Assembly: GCF_000733935.1 (NCBI RefSeq)
Contig: NZ_JPON01000001.1
Span: forward strand, 620,001 to 684,000
Source of the DNA: Methylomarinum vadi
GTDB taxonomy: Bacteria; Pseudomonadota; Gammaproteobacteria; Methylococcales; Methylomonadaceae
DNA length: 64,000 bases
Reading direction: 5' to 3'
This document shows positions 37,191 through 46,388 of this stretch, in pieces. Numbering within the stretch: position 1 is the first letter of the stretch; every line of letters begins with the position of its first letter. Under the pieces are notes generated by a model. The model was given only the letters and a program-made list of their open reading frames with translations. It had not been told where the DNA came from and did not search any database. The position numbers were made by a program, and so were the translations under genes.

Positions 37191-38935
37191 GAGGCTGTCG
37201 TAAAACCCCAATTTCTTTGATTTACCACTGGAAACCGGCCGTATTTCCCACGGCCGGCGAAGCTGGCAAGTCAGTAGTTTAACCATGACAAATGTCGAAC
37301 TTTCGGTCAAACGAGCTCATAAACCGGCTAAGCCAATGATATAAAGCGCGAAAAAGAGCTGCCACTAATGCGCGGCTCAGATTGTAGGCCATGGCGTGCA
37401 AGGCGAATTCCACTTTGACGCCCGCCAAACCTTTACGGCGAAAGCGATTCAAGCCTTGGCGACCGCGTAGCTGACTGAAGACTGGCTCCACCATGGCCTG
37501 CCGCTGCCGATAGCGTTGCCGAGGTTCGGGCTGGGCCATTTTCAGGCGCAGGGCTTCTTTTTGTGTATCGCTGTCATAGCGTTTGAGGGTGCGACCGCTT
37601 TCGCTACGCGTGCATTGGGATTTCAGCGGACAGTCTGAACAGGCATCGCAGGCGTAGACGGTATAAGCATGGCCACTTTTACCGCCTTTGCAGGTGTGAC
37701 GGCGAGTCAAGCGTTGTTGCCCCGGACAGCGATAAGTGTCGTCGTCGGCCTGATAAATAAAGCGGCTTTTGGGGATTTGTTTGTTGGATTGTTTGTTCCA
37801 ATCGTCTCCTTCACTTTGGCCTTCCGGACAAAGCAATTCGATGTTGTGTTGCTCAGCAGTATCCAAGACGCCATTGCTGAAATAGCCAGCATCGAACAGA
37901 GCTGTTTCGACGCCTCCCAGGGCTTGGGCGCGATCCAGTAAGCCCGGCACCACCTCGGTTTCACTGGAAGGATGAACGTCGCAAGCCACGATCACTCGAT
38001 TGTCGTTCGCCAATACCGACGGTTTATAACTGCTGCGAAAGTCTTTGGAGTTCTTTTGCGGCTGTAATACCGCCTCCGGCTCGTTGCTTTGTACTTGGGT
38101 CTTGGCCGGATCTTTGCCTTTGGCGGCTTGTTTTTGCTGGCGAGACTTTAGCTCGGCTTGGGCTTGTTCCAGACCGTTCAAACGCTTAGTCGCAGCCGCA
38201 TCGTTTGGGTTGGCTTGCGCGGCTTCCTTCGCTTGCGCCAAGGCTTGGTTGAGCGCTTCTTCCTTCATCAATCGAAACCGGGAGGACATGGCTTCGATCA
38301 CGGTACCGTCACCCGCCAACGCCGTCGTGCCGGAGCCGGTGACTTTCAAAGTACGACGCGTTAGTTGATCGAAAAATTCGGTCGTCAATGAGTCGGCATG
38401 CTGATGGACGAAACGGCCAATGACGGAGTGATCCGGCATGATACCGCCACTTAGCCACCAACACCCCACATCGGCTCGAGCTAAACGCTCCAAGTCGCGC
38501 AGGCTGCTGATGCCTTGTAACAGGCCGTAGAGAATGATCCCCACCATCGCACATGGCGCATACGGCGGACGCCCGCCGGGCCGATAACGGGCTTCGAACT
38601 CGGCGAAGGATAGCGATTGCAAGAAGGGGCGCAATTTCAACGGGATGGTTAAGCCGGCGTGCTCCAGATGTTCGCCGAGCGGTTTACCGTTGATCGATAA
38701 GCCGCGCGGGTCGGGCGCTTCAAAACGGGCCATCGGTTCGCTTGAGATCGATTGAGCGATCAACTCAGGTAACGGTTCAACCTCGCATTCATCGAATAGC
38801 GAATATTGCTTGGCGCTATACAATGTCTTGACGGGTCTAATGTTCGCTTCGGCTGCCATTGATCTATTTCTAATAGGTTTGGATAGGGTTATTTTACCGT
38901 ATGTGTAGCTGGTTGGGGCTTTTACGACACCCTCC
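37191..38935 (-). mobile_element. IS1182-family insertion sequence
   Basis: Inverted ends GGAGGCTGTCGTAAAACCCCAA (left) and its near-complement ending CGACACCCTCC (right), about 1.75 kb. The flanks share ATAG, a probable target duplication. Encodes one DDE transposase. Confidence 0.8.
37279..38859 (-). CDS. IS1182-family DDE transposase
   Basis: A 526-aa protein from the Met of MAAEANIRPVKTLY (longer in-frame starts lie at or outside the IS end). It has the N-terminal DUF772-like domain (LSFAEFEARYRPGGRPPYAPCAMVGIILYGLLQG), the DDE core (TALAGDGTVIEAMSS, ALFDAGYFS) and a Cys-rich insert (YACDACSDCPLKSQC). The C-terminal RQRQAMVEPVFSQLRGRQGLNRFRRKG carries the final Glu. Intact. Confidence 0.88.
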   Translation of the reverse strand: MAAEANIRPVKTLYSAKQYSLFDECEVEPLPELIAQSISSEPMARFEAPDPRGLSINGKPLGEHLEHAGLTIPLKLRPFLQSLSFAEFEARYRPGGRPPYAPCAMVGIILYGLLQGISSLRDLERLARADVGCWWLSGGIMPDHSVIGRFVHQHADSLTTEFFDQLTRRTLKVTGSGTTALAGDGTVIEAMSSRFRLMKEEALNQALAQAKEAAQANPNDAAATKRLNGLEQAQAELKSRQQKQAAKGKDPAKTQVQSNEPEAVLQPQKNSKDFRSSYKPSVLANDNRVIVACDVHPSSETEVVPGLLDRAQALGGVETALFDAGYFSNGVLDTAEQHNIELLCPEGQSEGDDWNKQSNKQIPKSRFIYQADDDTYRCPGQQRLTRRHTCKGGKSGHAYTVYACDACSDCPLKSQCTRSESGRTLKRYDSDTQKEALRLKMAQPEPRQRYRQRQAMVEPVFSQLRGRQGLNRFRRKGLAGVKVEFALHAMAYNLSRALVAALFRALYHWLSRFMSSFDRKFDICHG

Positions 38936-39062
38936 ATAGCGTGCGGAATTTTCTGCCTTCGAAACAGGTGCGGTGAAAGTTTCGGATAGCGCGGCCGACA
39001 ATACACAACACAGGTTACGCTCCGTGCCGAGAGCTGTCGCGAGAAAATTACGCTCTCAAAGC

Positions 39063-39654
39063 ACTAAACAACCACCCGCTCAAGCGGGTGGGTTCCAATA
39101 ACGGACTGAAAGTCCGGATACGCGTCGACTAAACGACGCGTCTTAGTCGGGCTCCATCTTGAAATTATCGTTTGGATTAGGTTCAAAGTGATGCTCCAAA
39201 TATTGCTTTATCATCTCATCAGTCATTTGCCCCACTGTGGCGCAAAAATAACCGCGGGCCCAAAAATGTCGACCCCAATATCGCTTTTTCAAGTGCGGGA
39301 ACTCTTCGAACAGATAGCTCGAAGTTCGTCCCTTGATTCGCCTCATGATTTCGCTTGGGGCCATAGTCGGCGGCGCACTCACCAAAATGTGCACATGATC
39401 TTTGCTCACGACACCTTTGATAATCCGTATCTCAAAGGCTTCGCATGTCTGCCGCACCAAGTCTCTCACTCGTTCGGCTATTTCATCCTTCAGCACTTTA
39501 TAACGATACTTCGTAACCCAAACAAAATGATACTCAATTTGGTAAACCGTATGGCTGCCGTATCTATAGTCCATCGCCACCTCCTTGGGCAAATTATCGC
39601 AGCTAAAGCTGACCGGCTAAAGCCGGTGGTTTAAACCTTATGATGGATAATTAA
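39063..39654 (-). mobile_element. IS200-type element, copy 1
   Basis: 592 bases, matching 47981-48572 with an offset of 8918. The left side carries hairpins CCACCCGCT/AGCGGGTGG, CGGACT/AGTCCG and ACGCGTCG/CGACGCGT; the right side carries ACCGGCT/AGCCGGT. These are the subterminal structures used by Y1 transposases. No target duplication, as usual for this family. Confidence 0.85.
39143..39574 (-). CDS. tnpA: IS200-type Y1 transposase TnpA, intact copy
   Basis: Single-strand transposase of 143 aa from the ATG at 39574, preceded by AAGGAGGTGGCG. The HUH motif is in KDHVHILVSAPP and the nucleophilic tyrosine in MIKQYLEHHF. The alternative TTG at 39592 is less likely. This is the intact member of the pair and could act in trans on the copy in nifN. 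Confidence 0.9.
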   Translation of the reverse strand: MDYRYGSHTVYQIEYHFVWVTKYRYKVLKDEIAERVRDLVRQTCEAFEIRIIKGVVSKDHVHILVSAPPTMAPSEIMRRIKGRTSSYLFEEFPHLKKRYWGRHFWARGYFCATVGQMTDEMIKQYLEHHFEPNPNDNFKMEPD

Positions 39655-40240
39655 ATTAACGACTTAGGCTTTTGAGCGGCCCGATGAATCGAATTTTAGG
39701 CATCTTTCCTGATTGTTTGTATCAAATTTAAGCAAATTGGGTGGAGTCATGCAAAATCAGTACTAAACAGGCCGCCGAAAGCACTATCGCCAGTTACTAT
39801 TTCGTTGCCGAATTCGGCAGATATCATCTCACAACGGTAGGTGCAATAATTGAAAAAATTGCACTGAATGAGACTTAATCCTTTCAACTAGATTATGTTT
39901 CCGTTCCTCCTGCTCAACTCTCCGCTTCAGTAAATAACGCATCACGATCCGGCATCGCCTAATTTAGTCATTACAAATTGCGCCTAACCGCATTGTGAGC
40001 TAGCATTTGGAATAATTCCATTAGTGCATTTGTGGTAACAGGTTCTATATGTCGGTAACCAGGAATTGACACCATCATTCCGGCAAAACATTAACCGATT
40101 TGGACCATGCAATATACGTCACGGTGAATCTGGGAATTCTAGTCAGCCTCCAAAAGCCAACGCCGAGGCCAAAAATAACGTGAGGTCTGTACTAATAGGA
40201 AATTAAAAGCAATTGTAGAGAATGATGGGCAGACAAAACT
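39655..40240. other. intergenic region, no gene seen
   Basis: About 590 bases between the IS200 copy and the 396-aa membrane protein gene. AT-rich towards the right. No convincing frame, RNA gene or terminator was found. Confidence 0.4.
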
Positions 40241-41431
40241 ATGGATACTATAAATAATATAAAAGACCTATTCTCAGCCAATATTGATGCGTTAGCTCCA
40301 ATAATAACACTTACTCTTATTATTTTATTTATCAAAATACCTTATATTAGGTCACTAATAAACAAGAGTAATGAAGATGATTCATACATAAGCCCTAAAG
40401 ACAAAGAAGAAAAAGAAAAGCGCAGACAAAAACGAAAAATCCTTAATCAGGCTCTAAGAGAACTAAGAGCTGAAATCAGCGATCTTAACTCCTCTTTCGA
40501 TGATATTAAGCAAGGCAAAACCACCGTCACTACAATTGCCGACTATATTCAAAAAACAAATAAAGACGTAAAAAAATTATTTTCCACAATTAATGATCTT
40601 AACGAAGACTTTCACAGCGATACCATTCGGAATATCAATAATTACTGGGAGCAAATGAAATACAACCCGATCTTAGTCGACCCTTCCCAATCGATGTCTC
40701 CTCAAGATCAGCTTCATCATTTAAGCATGCTTGAAGCTAAGGCCAAAAAAATGATTTTGGCTATCTGTTTTCTCACCATTCCTCACCGCGTCAATATCTG
40801 GTTGCAACAGAGTAGACCCGGATACTATTTACCCTTCCACTTATTATTTGAAGAAGACCTACCATCCGCAGAAGACAGACAAAGAGTTATTAACACGATG
40901 GCTTGGGCGCCTAAAGCAATGGAGTCGGGCATTATCAATATAGAATCAGGCCTGATTTACCGTTACGACCCAAGAAGATCTGCCCAATATTGCGGTTTTT
41001 TGTTTCTTTTGTTGATATTTTATACCTTATCTGTTGGCATTTGGCTCTTTGGAAAGCATGCAACATATTTCGGCCTCACCGATATAACGCCAAAGCTTAT
41101 CTTGTTAGCCTGGTTAGCCGTGCTAGCCGGGATGTTTATTCACATCATAATTGGAAAATTTAAGCGCAGTCAGGAAACTGGTTTGCCTCAGGTTGTCGCT
41201 ACCAGCGATTGGTTGATTTATGTTAGCGCTCATAAAGGCGATATTACATTAAAATTACTTACCGCTTTATTTGGTTTATTCGCTTTTACTTTTTCATCAG
41301 GAAGTATAACAATGATCAGTTCATTTTTGCTAGGCTATAGCTTGGATAGTTTTATAGGAGTATTTGGTTCATCACTAGAAAAAAAAGCGGAGGCACAATA
41401 TTCATCCTTGTACAAAAAGATTCAAGGGTGA
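40241..41431 (+). CDS. membrane protein with coiled coil, unknown function (396 aa)
   Basis: An N-terminal transmembrane segment (about 17-33) is followed by a long charged helical region (about 45-130) likely to form a coiled coil, a soluble middle domain (PFHLLFEEDLPSAEDRQRVINTMAW), then three or four transmembrane helices (about 250-270, 283-305, 335-375). The gene is AT-rich compared with neighbours, which suggests transfer. It is followed after 47 bases by a small soluble protein gene. I do not recognise the family. The architecture is compatible with a membrane effector or signalling protein. Confidence 0.6.
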   Translation: MDTINNIKDLFSANIDALAPIITLTLIILFIKIPYIRSLINKSNEDDSYISPKDKEEKEKRRQKRKILNQALRELRAEISDLNSSFDDIKQGKTTVTTIADYIQKTNKDVKKLFSTINDLNEDFHSDTIRNINNYWEQMKYNPILVDPSQSMSPQDQLHHLSMLEAKAKKMILAICFLTIPHRVNIWLQQSRPGYYLPFHLLFEEDLPSAEDRQRVINTMAWAPKAMESGIINIESGLIYRYDPRRSAQYCGFLFLLLIFYTLSVGIWLFGKHATYFGLTDITPKLILLAWLAVLAGMFIHIIIGKFKRSQETGLPQVVATSDWLIYVSAHKGDITLKLLTALFGLFAFTFSSGSITMISSFLLGYSLDSFIGVFGSSLEKKAEAQYSSLYKKIQG

Positions 41432-41478
41432 TAAAACATATATAAAATAACCCCATAGTAACAAAAAAGGTTATTACA

Positions 41479-41793
41479 ATGAGTGATATATCATGGGAAG
41501 AAGAAGCTCGTAAAATCGTAGAGCATACAATCAAAAACCTTGACAAAGATAATCAAAACAATCTATGTGAGATAGTTAACGAGACAATTATTGTAATCAA
41601 TAAAAAAGCTGGAATAACACTGAACAACCAAGAAAAAATAGATTTATTTCAACATGAAGCCAGCCATAAAATATGTAAAGACAAAGAACTTTATAAAGCG
41701 TTAAAAGAAAATCAAACTGTTGCTAGAGGACCTGGCGGAGAACCTTGGTGGGATACTTGCAACTTGGATGGCAGTGAGGATTGGTGGGATTAA
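41479..41793 (+). CDS. small acidic protein of unknown function (104 aa)
   Basis: Soluble, AT-rich gene like its upstream neighbour, with an AGG ribosome site. The helical N-terminal part (WEEEARKIVEHTIKNLDKDNQ) leads to an unusual C-terminus rich in Trp, Gly and Asp: RGPGGEPWWDTCNLDGSEDWWD with two WWD units. It probably works with the 396-aa membrane protein. No family is recognised. Confidence 0.55.
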   Translation: MSDISWEEEARKIVEHTIKNLDKDNQNNLCEIVNETIIVINKKAGITLNNQEKIDLFQHEASHKICKDKELYKALKENQTVARGPGGEPWWDTCNLDGSEDWWD

Positions 41794-41898
41794 AATTCCC
41801 GCCATGCATCAATCCTCCAGTCCTTGGCTAATCGTCCGTCCATTCCTTTGTTTCACCGGCGAGAACGATTGAGCCTTTCTGCTAGAACAGTAAAACTA

Positions 41899-43164
41899 TC
41901 ACATTCGGTCGGCGATCAGCCGGATCGGATGCACGACAGCGAGCTGTTTTTCCCGGTTTGAAACTCCGTTTAAATGTAAGGCGCAACCGATGTTGGTGGT
42001 AACCAGCATATCCGCCCTGCTCTCTATATGCCCCAATTTCTGCTCGCGTATTTTTTCGGCATTGTCGGGATGTGTCAGCATATAGCTTCCGCCAGCGCCG
42101 CAGCATAAATGATTGTCTTGCAACTCTTTAACATTCAAGCAAGGTATGCGTTGCAGTAACTTATAAACCGCTTGCGGGTTTTGCAGTACATTGCGCTGGG
42201 TGCACGGTTCATGGACCAATACACTGGCGTCGCTGGGTTGCAAAGTTAATCGTTCCGGCCAATGCCGCTCGACAAAATCGCAAATTTCGAACAGTTTGTC
42301 GTTAAACGCGGCCGCAACCCCCTGATCGTCGGCAACAAGGCGCGAATAGTCCCGCATCTGGCTGCCGCAACCGGTGGCGCAATAGATGACCGCATCGACT
42401 GGCAGAGCGGAAAACACTTCGATATTATGCCGTAATAATCGCTCGGCGGTGTCCCGGTCCCCGTTATGCAGATGAATGGCACCGCAACAGTTCTGCCGGC
42501 CGGGCACCACTACGCTGTATCCGATTTGGTTCAGAACCTGAATGGCGGCTAACAGCGTGGCGCGGTCGAAACGGTCGCTGATGCAGCCGCTAAACAAGGC
42601 TACGGTTCCTTTTGCATCGGCAGCAGGATAAAAGGGTTTCAAGCCCTGCAAAACCGGATGCGGCGCCAGTCTATCGGCATGTTCCAGCCCTATGAATTTC
42701 AGTAGTTTCAACTTGCGCAGCAACCATCCCAAGCCGCTGGCCTGATAAAACCAAAGCAAAGGTATTAGCGCTTTCATCCCGTTCGGACGAGCGACAAGGT
42801 ATAAGGCGAGCGCCGCCCACACACTTCGTATACGCATTGCTTGGCATTGGCTTTGGGCTTGTTCGAACAATTCGGCATAGTTCATCCGGCTGGGACACAC
42901 AGCCTCGCAGGTCCGACATTGCACGCAATTTTGCAGATGCCGCAATGCCTCTGAGGTCACCGGCTGCTTTTCTAGCAGCAAGCGGCCGAGGGTGCGAATA
43001 CGCTGCCTTGGACCTTCCTGCTCGTCCCCGCTTATTTGATAGGTAGGGCACGAACGCAGACACAGCCCGCAACGCATGCAATCCATTGGCTCGGGAACGA
43101 TCGGTCCGCACGGTTCGTTAATTTCGCCCATCGAGCCGCCGTCGAAATCCATCATATCGAACAT
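41899..43164 (-). CDS. glcF: GlcF-like iron-sulfur oxidoreductase subunit
   Basis: A 421-aa protein with two 4Fe-4S motifs (CMRCGLCLRSCPTY and CVQCRTCEAVCPSRMNY) and two CCG domains (GRQNCCGAIHLHNGD, DNHLCCGAGGSYM), the heterodisulfide-reductase-like arrangement of the glycolate oxidase iron-sulfur subunit GlcF. The ATG at 43164 has GGAG eight bases upstream. The FAD subunits GlcD and GlcE are not nearby. It is the last gene of the nifE-led series and may be either part of it or separately transcribed. Confidence 0.85.
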   Translation of the reverse strand: MFDMMDFDGGSMGEINEPCGPIVPEPMDCMRCGLCLRSCPTYQISGDEQEGPRQRIRTLGRLLLEKQPVTSEALRHLQNCVQCRTCEAVCPSRMNYAELFEQAQSQCQAMRIRSVWAALALYLVARPNGMKALIPLLWFYQASGLGWLLRKLKLLKFIGLEHADRLAPHPVLQGLKPFYPAADAKGTVALFSGCISDRFDRATLLAAIQVLNQIGYSVVVPGRQNCCGAIHLHNGDRDTAERLLRHNIEVFSALPVDAVIYCATGCGSQMRDYSRLVADDQGVAAAFNDKLFEICDFVERHWPERLTLQPSDASVLVHEPCTQRNVLQNPQAVYKLLQRIPCLNVKELQDNHLCCGAGGSYMLTHPDNAEKIREQKLGHIESRADMLVTTNIGCALHLNGVSNREKQLAVVHPIRLIADRM

Positions 43165-43247
43165 AGTCAAGACTCCATCAGCAAAGTATAAGCACGCCGC
43201 AGTAGCTCCATTTCGGCCGGCGGCCGCCCGATCAAACCGGTTAATGG

Positions 43248-43589
43248 CTACATTCTGCATTGTCTGGCTTCCATCAATCGGTGCGGCGGATCAAGTAACT
43301 GAAAACGCGCCAGATAAACCATGGCGATGCCTTGCGGCGTTTCCACCTGTTCGTAAAAGCCGGTTTCGGCCATCAGCAGATCGTTATCGAGCCGAAGCTG
43401 GCTATTGACCGCCTTGATCGACTGCGTGGGAAATAGATCGACCGGCTGCGGAGTACGCTGGTCTTCGTCGACCGCCACGGACAGTTTCGGCAAGGGAGGA
43501 AAACACACCGAACCGTCGGCCTGTTGGCAAAACAGCGTCAACGCGCTGATATCCCCTTTATAGTAAAGAATGAGATGATTATGCTGCAT
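43248..43589 (-). CDS. nif-linked protein of unknown function (113 aa)
   Basis: A soluble protein beginning MQHNHLILYYKGD, with a Pro-rich centre and C-terminal VYLARFQLLDPPHRLMEA. It starts 11 bases after the DUF364 gene, so it belongs to the operon. No family recognised. Confidence 0.55.
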   Translation of the reverse strand: MQHNHLILYYKGDISALTLFCQQADGSVCFPPLPKLSVAVDEDQRTPQPVDLFPTQSIKAVNSQLRLDNDLLMAETGFYEQVETPQGIAMVYLARFQLLDPPHRLMEARQCRM

Positions 43590-43600
43590 AAATCAACGGA

Positions 43601-44566
43601 TTATTGCCGCCGGGCATCCCATAGCGTTTTATAGGCGCTGTCCAGCCGGGACAGGCGGGTGTTAGCGTCATGAAGGTCGGCGTATTGAGGAAAACGGCTG
43701 GAATTTCCCTTGAGGTACCATTGCTCCATCGTTTGCGTTAGCCTTTCCTTGTTGTCATAGGTTTCTGCGATGCTTTTCTTGAGCCAGGCCAGACTGTTTT
43801 CCTCACCGAGGGCCACGACTTTGTAACGCACGCCTGTCTCGAAAATACGCACGCCGCCGCCCTCGGCCGCAGTCCGAAACAGCGCGTCGGCATCGACAAC
43901 CTCAGCACCCGCCAGATAATCGATACCGAAATGATACATTTCCGGCATCCAGGGAACGGACGGCCCCATCAATACCGTTTTTGCCCCGGACGATAATTCG
44001 GCCAAGCGAGGAAAGGTCTTGTTGGGGATAGAGCTGGCCGATATAAACACCCAATCGGCTTCCGGCAGCAAATACTCGCAAGCCGGGTCGGGATAATCGC
44101 CAGGCTGCGGCGCCCGTTCCAACACTCGCCAACCGTATTGTTCGACATACTGTTCGATACCGGGGTAATGGCCGACCACGACCACTTTTTTATCCCGCAG
44201 CCGGGGCAGGAAATGCTCGAATACCGTTAAATTAGCGGCGCCAGGCTTAACCTCCAGCAATTCGCCGTCTGGTATCGGGCCGGCATTGATGCTGCAGTTG
44301 ACGGCAGCCATGCCGACCGTGGCCTGGTAGGGTTCCCATTCCATGATCCATTTGCCGACCTCCTTCAGCGCTTTACCGGTCAAGGTGCCCGGCCATCGCA
44401 AGGTGCGCGTCGGCATAAACGGCGTCATGGCGAGCCCCGAATTCAACGTTTGATAGGGTTGGCTTTGGCAAACTGTCCAGACTAATCCGATGCTCAGACG
44501 GGCGATGGTCTGCGTGCTGCTGCAATAATCCAACAGACATTCATAAAGGCGCTTAGGATCGTCCAT
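43601..44566 (-). CDS. DUF364-family protein, possible metal-chelate handling
   Basis: A 321-aa protein with the DUF4213/DUF364 signature: LNSGLAMTP, a Rossmann-like KKVVVVGHYPGIEQYVEQ segment, EADWVFISASSIPNKTFPRLAELSSGAKTVLMGPSVPWMPEMYHFGIDYLAG. The family has been proposed to bind metal chelates, and members occur in nif regions of diverse bacteria. A role in iron or molybdenum handling for nitrogenase is plausible but unproven. The start overlaps the stop of the preceding gene by one base. Confidence 0.75.
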   Translation of the reverse strand: MDDPKRLYECLLDYCSSTQTIARLSIGLVWTVCQSQPYQTLNSGLAMTPFMPTRTLRWPGTLTGKALKEVGKWIMEWEPYQATVGMAAVNCSINAGPIPDGELLEVKPGAANLTVFEHFLPRLRDKKVVVVGHYPGIEQYVEQYGWRVLERAPQPGDYPDPACEYLLPEADWVFISASSIPNKTFPRLAELSSGAKTVLMGPSVPWMPEMYHFGIDYLAGAEVVDADALFRTAAEGGGVRIFETGVRYKVVALGEENSLAWLKKSIAETYDNKERLTQTMEQWYLKGNSSRFPQYADLHDANTRLSRLDSAYKTLWDARRQ

Positions 44567-44949
44567 TATTCCAACGCCGGCAATAGTTTCGCTTCGGTTT
44601 TGATATGCCCTTTCCTACCCCAGGCATTGACGGCCTCGACGAACCAGCGCTTCTTGAGCGGATGCGGTTTGATGACATCGTATTCGGCATAAAACGAACC
44701 GTCGCTGAGAAATTGAATATTGCCGATGCGTTGTCTTTTTCCGTCATACCAATATCCGGTCAGGTTTTCATCGCAGGTATAAGGATCTTTCTTGAGAGAA
44801 AATTCGGCCTTGTCGAATTCGGGCAAGTGTTCTATTTCGTTTTTGGGGAAACCCAGCTTAACGATGGCCTGACTCATTTCCCGGCAGATCTGCCGCCCCA
44901 ACAGACGATGCATTTCCAATTGATGATCGATCAGAACTTGCATGGACAT
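44566..44949 (-). CDS. nif-linked protein of unknown function (127 aa)
   Basis: Begins MSMQVLIDHQLEMHRLLGRQICREM, then LTGYWYDGKRQRIGNIQFLSDGSFYAEYDV and HPLKKRWFVEAVNAWGRKG. The beta-rich second half suggests a small folded domain. Start and stop both overlap the neighbouring genes by one base, so translation is tightly coupled. I do not recognise the family. Confidence 0.6.
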   Translation of the reverse strand: MSMQVLIDHQLEMHRLLGRQICREMSQAIVKLGFPKNEIEHLPEFDKAEFSLKKDPYTCDENLTGYWYDGKRQRIGNIQFLSDGSFYAEYDVIKPHPLKKRWFVEAVNAWGRKGHIKTEAKLLPALE

Positions 44950-45452
44950 TAACTTTCCTCCCGCAATGCTTGGGCCAGCGCCATGATCACCGAGGCACCG
45001 GCGCGGTCTTCAGGGTCCAGCGCCTGCAGTGACAACAGAATATCCTGGCCCTGTTCCAGATGACCCTGGCGCAACTTGATGAAGGCCAACGCTTTCAACG
45101 TATACAAATAAAACAATGACGCCTCATCGGCATAAAGATTCCAGCGTTCCTTTTCCCGATAGAGACGGCGGTAATCCGGCGGAAAACCGCCCTGCCTGGC
45201 CGCTTCCTCCAATCCTGCCCGGACAAAACACTCCGCTTCCGCCAGCCTGGCCTGGTAAAAATAGAATTTGTACAAGGCGAAATAAGTTTGCAGACAAGCT
45301 TTGTCTAACTCGTATGCTTGTCGGAAAAGTTCCTCGGCCCGCGCCTTGTCCTTGCGGCTGGCCACGACCGCCTGTTGCAAGAGCGCATTGACCGCTTGCG
45401 GCATGTCCGGACTGAACAGCACCGTCTCGTCGATAAGATCGACCGCTGTCAT
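44949..45452 (-). CDS. TPR-like nif-associated protein, paralogue 2
   Basis: A 167-aa helical protein, paralogue of the product of 15907-16425. It has a TPR-like core (ELFRQAYELDKACLQTYFALYKFYFYQARLAEAECFVRAGLEEA), a tryptophan loop and FYLYTLKALAFIKLRQGHLEQGQDILLSLQALDPEDRAGAS. It follows the 2Fe-2S ferredoxin gene by a few bases. Probable protein-protein scaffold. Longer in-frame starts overlap the ferredoxin gene and are rejected. Confidence 0.75.
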   Translation of the reverse strand: MTAVDLIDETVLFSPDMPQAVNALLQQAVVASRKDKARAEELFRQAYELDKACLQTYFALYKFYFYQARLAEAECFVRAGLEEAARQGGFPPDYRRLYREKERWNLYADEASLFYLYTLKALAFIKLRQGHLEQGQDILLSLQALDPEDRAGASVIMALAQALREES

Positions 45453-45454
45453 CG

Positions 45455-45778
45455 CTACCAGACCTCTTTGGGCACCTGTAGGCTGGCTACCGGTTCGCCG
45501 CCGAGCAAATGTTGTTCGATGATGGTTTTGACATCGTCCTTGCCGACCCTGCCGTACATGATCCCCTCCGGGTAGACCAATACGCTCGGCCCCATCATGC
45601 ACGGCCCCATGCAGCCGGTGTTGGTCAGGCCGATTTTCTCAAACAGGTTGCGCGCCTGGATTTCGTTCATGAACTCGTTCATGACCTCGGCGCACCCGCT
45701 GCTGGCGCAGGAACCGCGGGGATGGCCCTGGGGACGGTTTTGAGTACAAACGAAGACATGTTTCTCTGGTCTTGGCAT
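45455..45778 (-). CDS. thioredoxin-like 2Fe-2S ferredoxin
   Basis: A 107-aa protein matching the thioredoxin-fold ferredoxin I of Azotobacter vinelandii: VFVCTQNRPQGHPRGSCASSGCAE and LTNTGCMGPCMMGPSVLVYPEG, which provide the four cysteine ligands (positions about 11, 24, 56, 60). It lies between the nif-specific ferredoxin gene and the TPR-like gene, so it is probably an electron carrier for the nitrogen-fixation system. Confidence 0.9.
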   Translation of the reverse strand: MPRPEKHVFVCTQNRPQGHPRGSCASSGCAEVMNEFMNEIQARNLFEKIGLTNTGCMGPCMMGPSVLVYPEGIMYGRVGKDDVKTIIEQHLLGGEPVASLQVPKEVW

Positions 45779-45789
45779 GGCGGGACTCC

Positions 45790-46107
45790 TTATGCAGCCT
45801 GTTTATGTTCGTGGGTAAAACAATTTTTCGGACAAACCTTGGAACAAGCCTCGCAACCGATGCAATCGTTTCGATTTTTCAGGCTCATGACCATGCTGTT
45901 ATCGTCCTCGTCCTCGAAATCGCCGTAATCGTCGTCGAAGTTCTCGGGATCGAGCACCGAGTCCTTTTCCACCAGATCGAAGACATCGCGCGGACAAACC
46001 TTGAAACAACGTCCGCAGCCGATGCACGTGACTTGATTCAAATCCGCGACATAGGATGGCGTCCATTCGCTACCGCCGAAAGTCACACCCGTTACCAGTT
46101 CAGTCAT
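45790..46107 (-). CDS. fdxB: nif-specific ferredoxin III (FdxB)
   Basis: A 105-aa ferredoxin with two 4Fe-4S motifs: [16 protein letters not shown] and [16 protein letters not shown], separated by an acidic spacer (about residues 45-65) typical of the nif-specific family. The Met at 46107 ([12 protein letters not shown]) fits the family start. Probably an electron carrier in FeMo-cofactor synthesis or to nitrogenase. Confidence 0.93.
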   Translation of the reverse strand: MTELVTGVTFGGSEWTPSYVADLNQVTCIGCGRCFKVCPRDVFDLVEKDSVLDPENFDDDYGDFEDEDDNSMVMSLKNRNDCIGCEACSKVCPKNCFTHEHKQAA

Positions 46108-46117
46108 ATCTACACTC

Positions 46118-46333
46118 CTATGCGGTTTCCGCCTGGGCGGCCTGCAAAGCCTTGTTGGCATCATCCCAGGCCTTGCAAGCCTCGAAAGTTTCTTCGGCGA
46201 CGGCCATCAAATCCAGATAACCGGCGGGGAGCTTATCCTCGACCAGATCGTGCAGCTCCATCGCTTTCTCGCCGGCCAGACGCTTGTTTTTTTTCACAGT
46301 TTTTTCCAGTTTTTTCAGTTCTTCGGGACTCAT
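46118..46333 (-). CDS. CCE_0567-family nif-associated metalloprotein
   Basis: A 71-aa helical-hairpin protein: [39 protein letters not shown], then [17 protein letters not shown]. This small family is nearly always found between nifX-associated DUF269 genes and ferredoxins in nif clusters, and a cyanobacterial member was solved as a metal-binding protein. The ATG at 46333 has AGGAAGG at a good distance. Confidence 0.85.
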   Translation of the reverse strand: MSPEELKKLEKTVKKNKRLAGEKAMELHDLVEDKLPAGYLDLMAVAEETFEACKAWDDANKALQAAQAETA

Positions 46334-46388
46334 GATAGACACCTTCCTATTTCATTCGTCGTACGCGCTATCGCTCGGTACGCACCAA

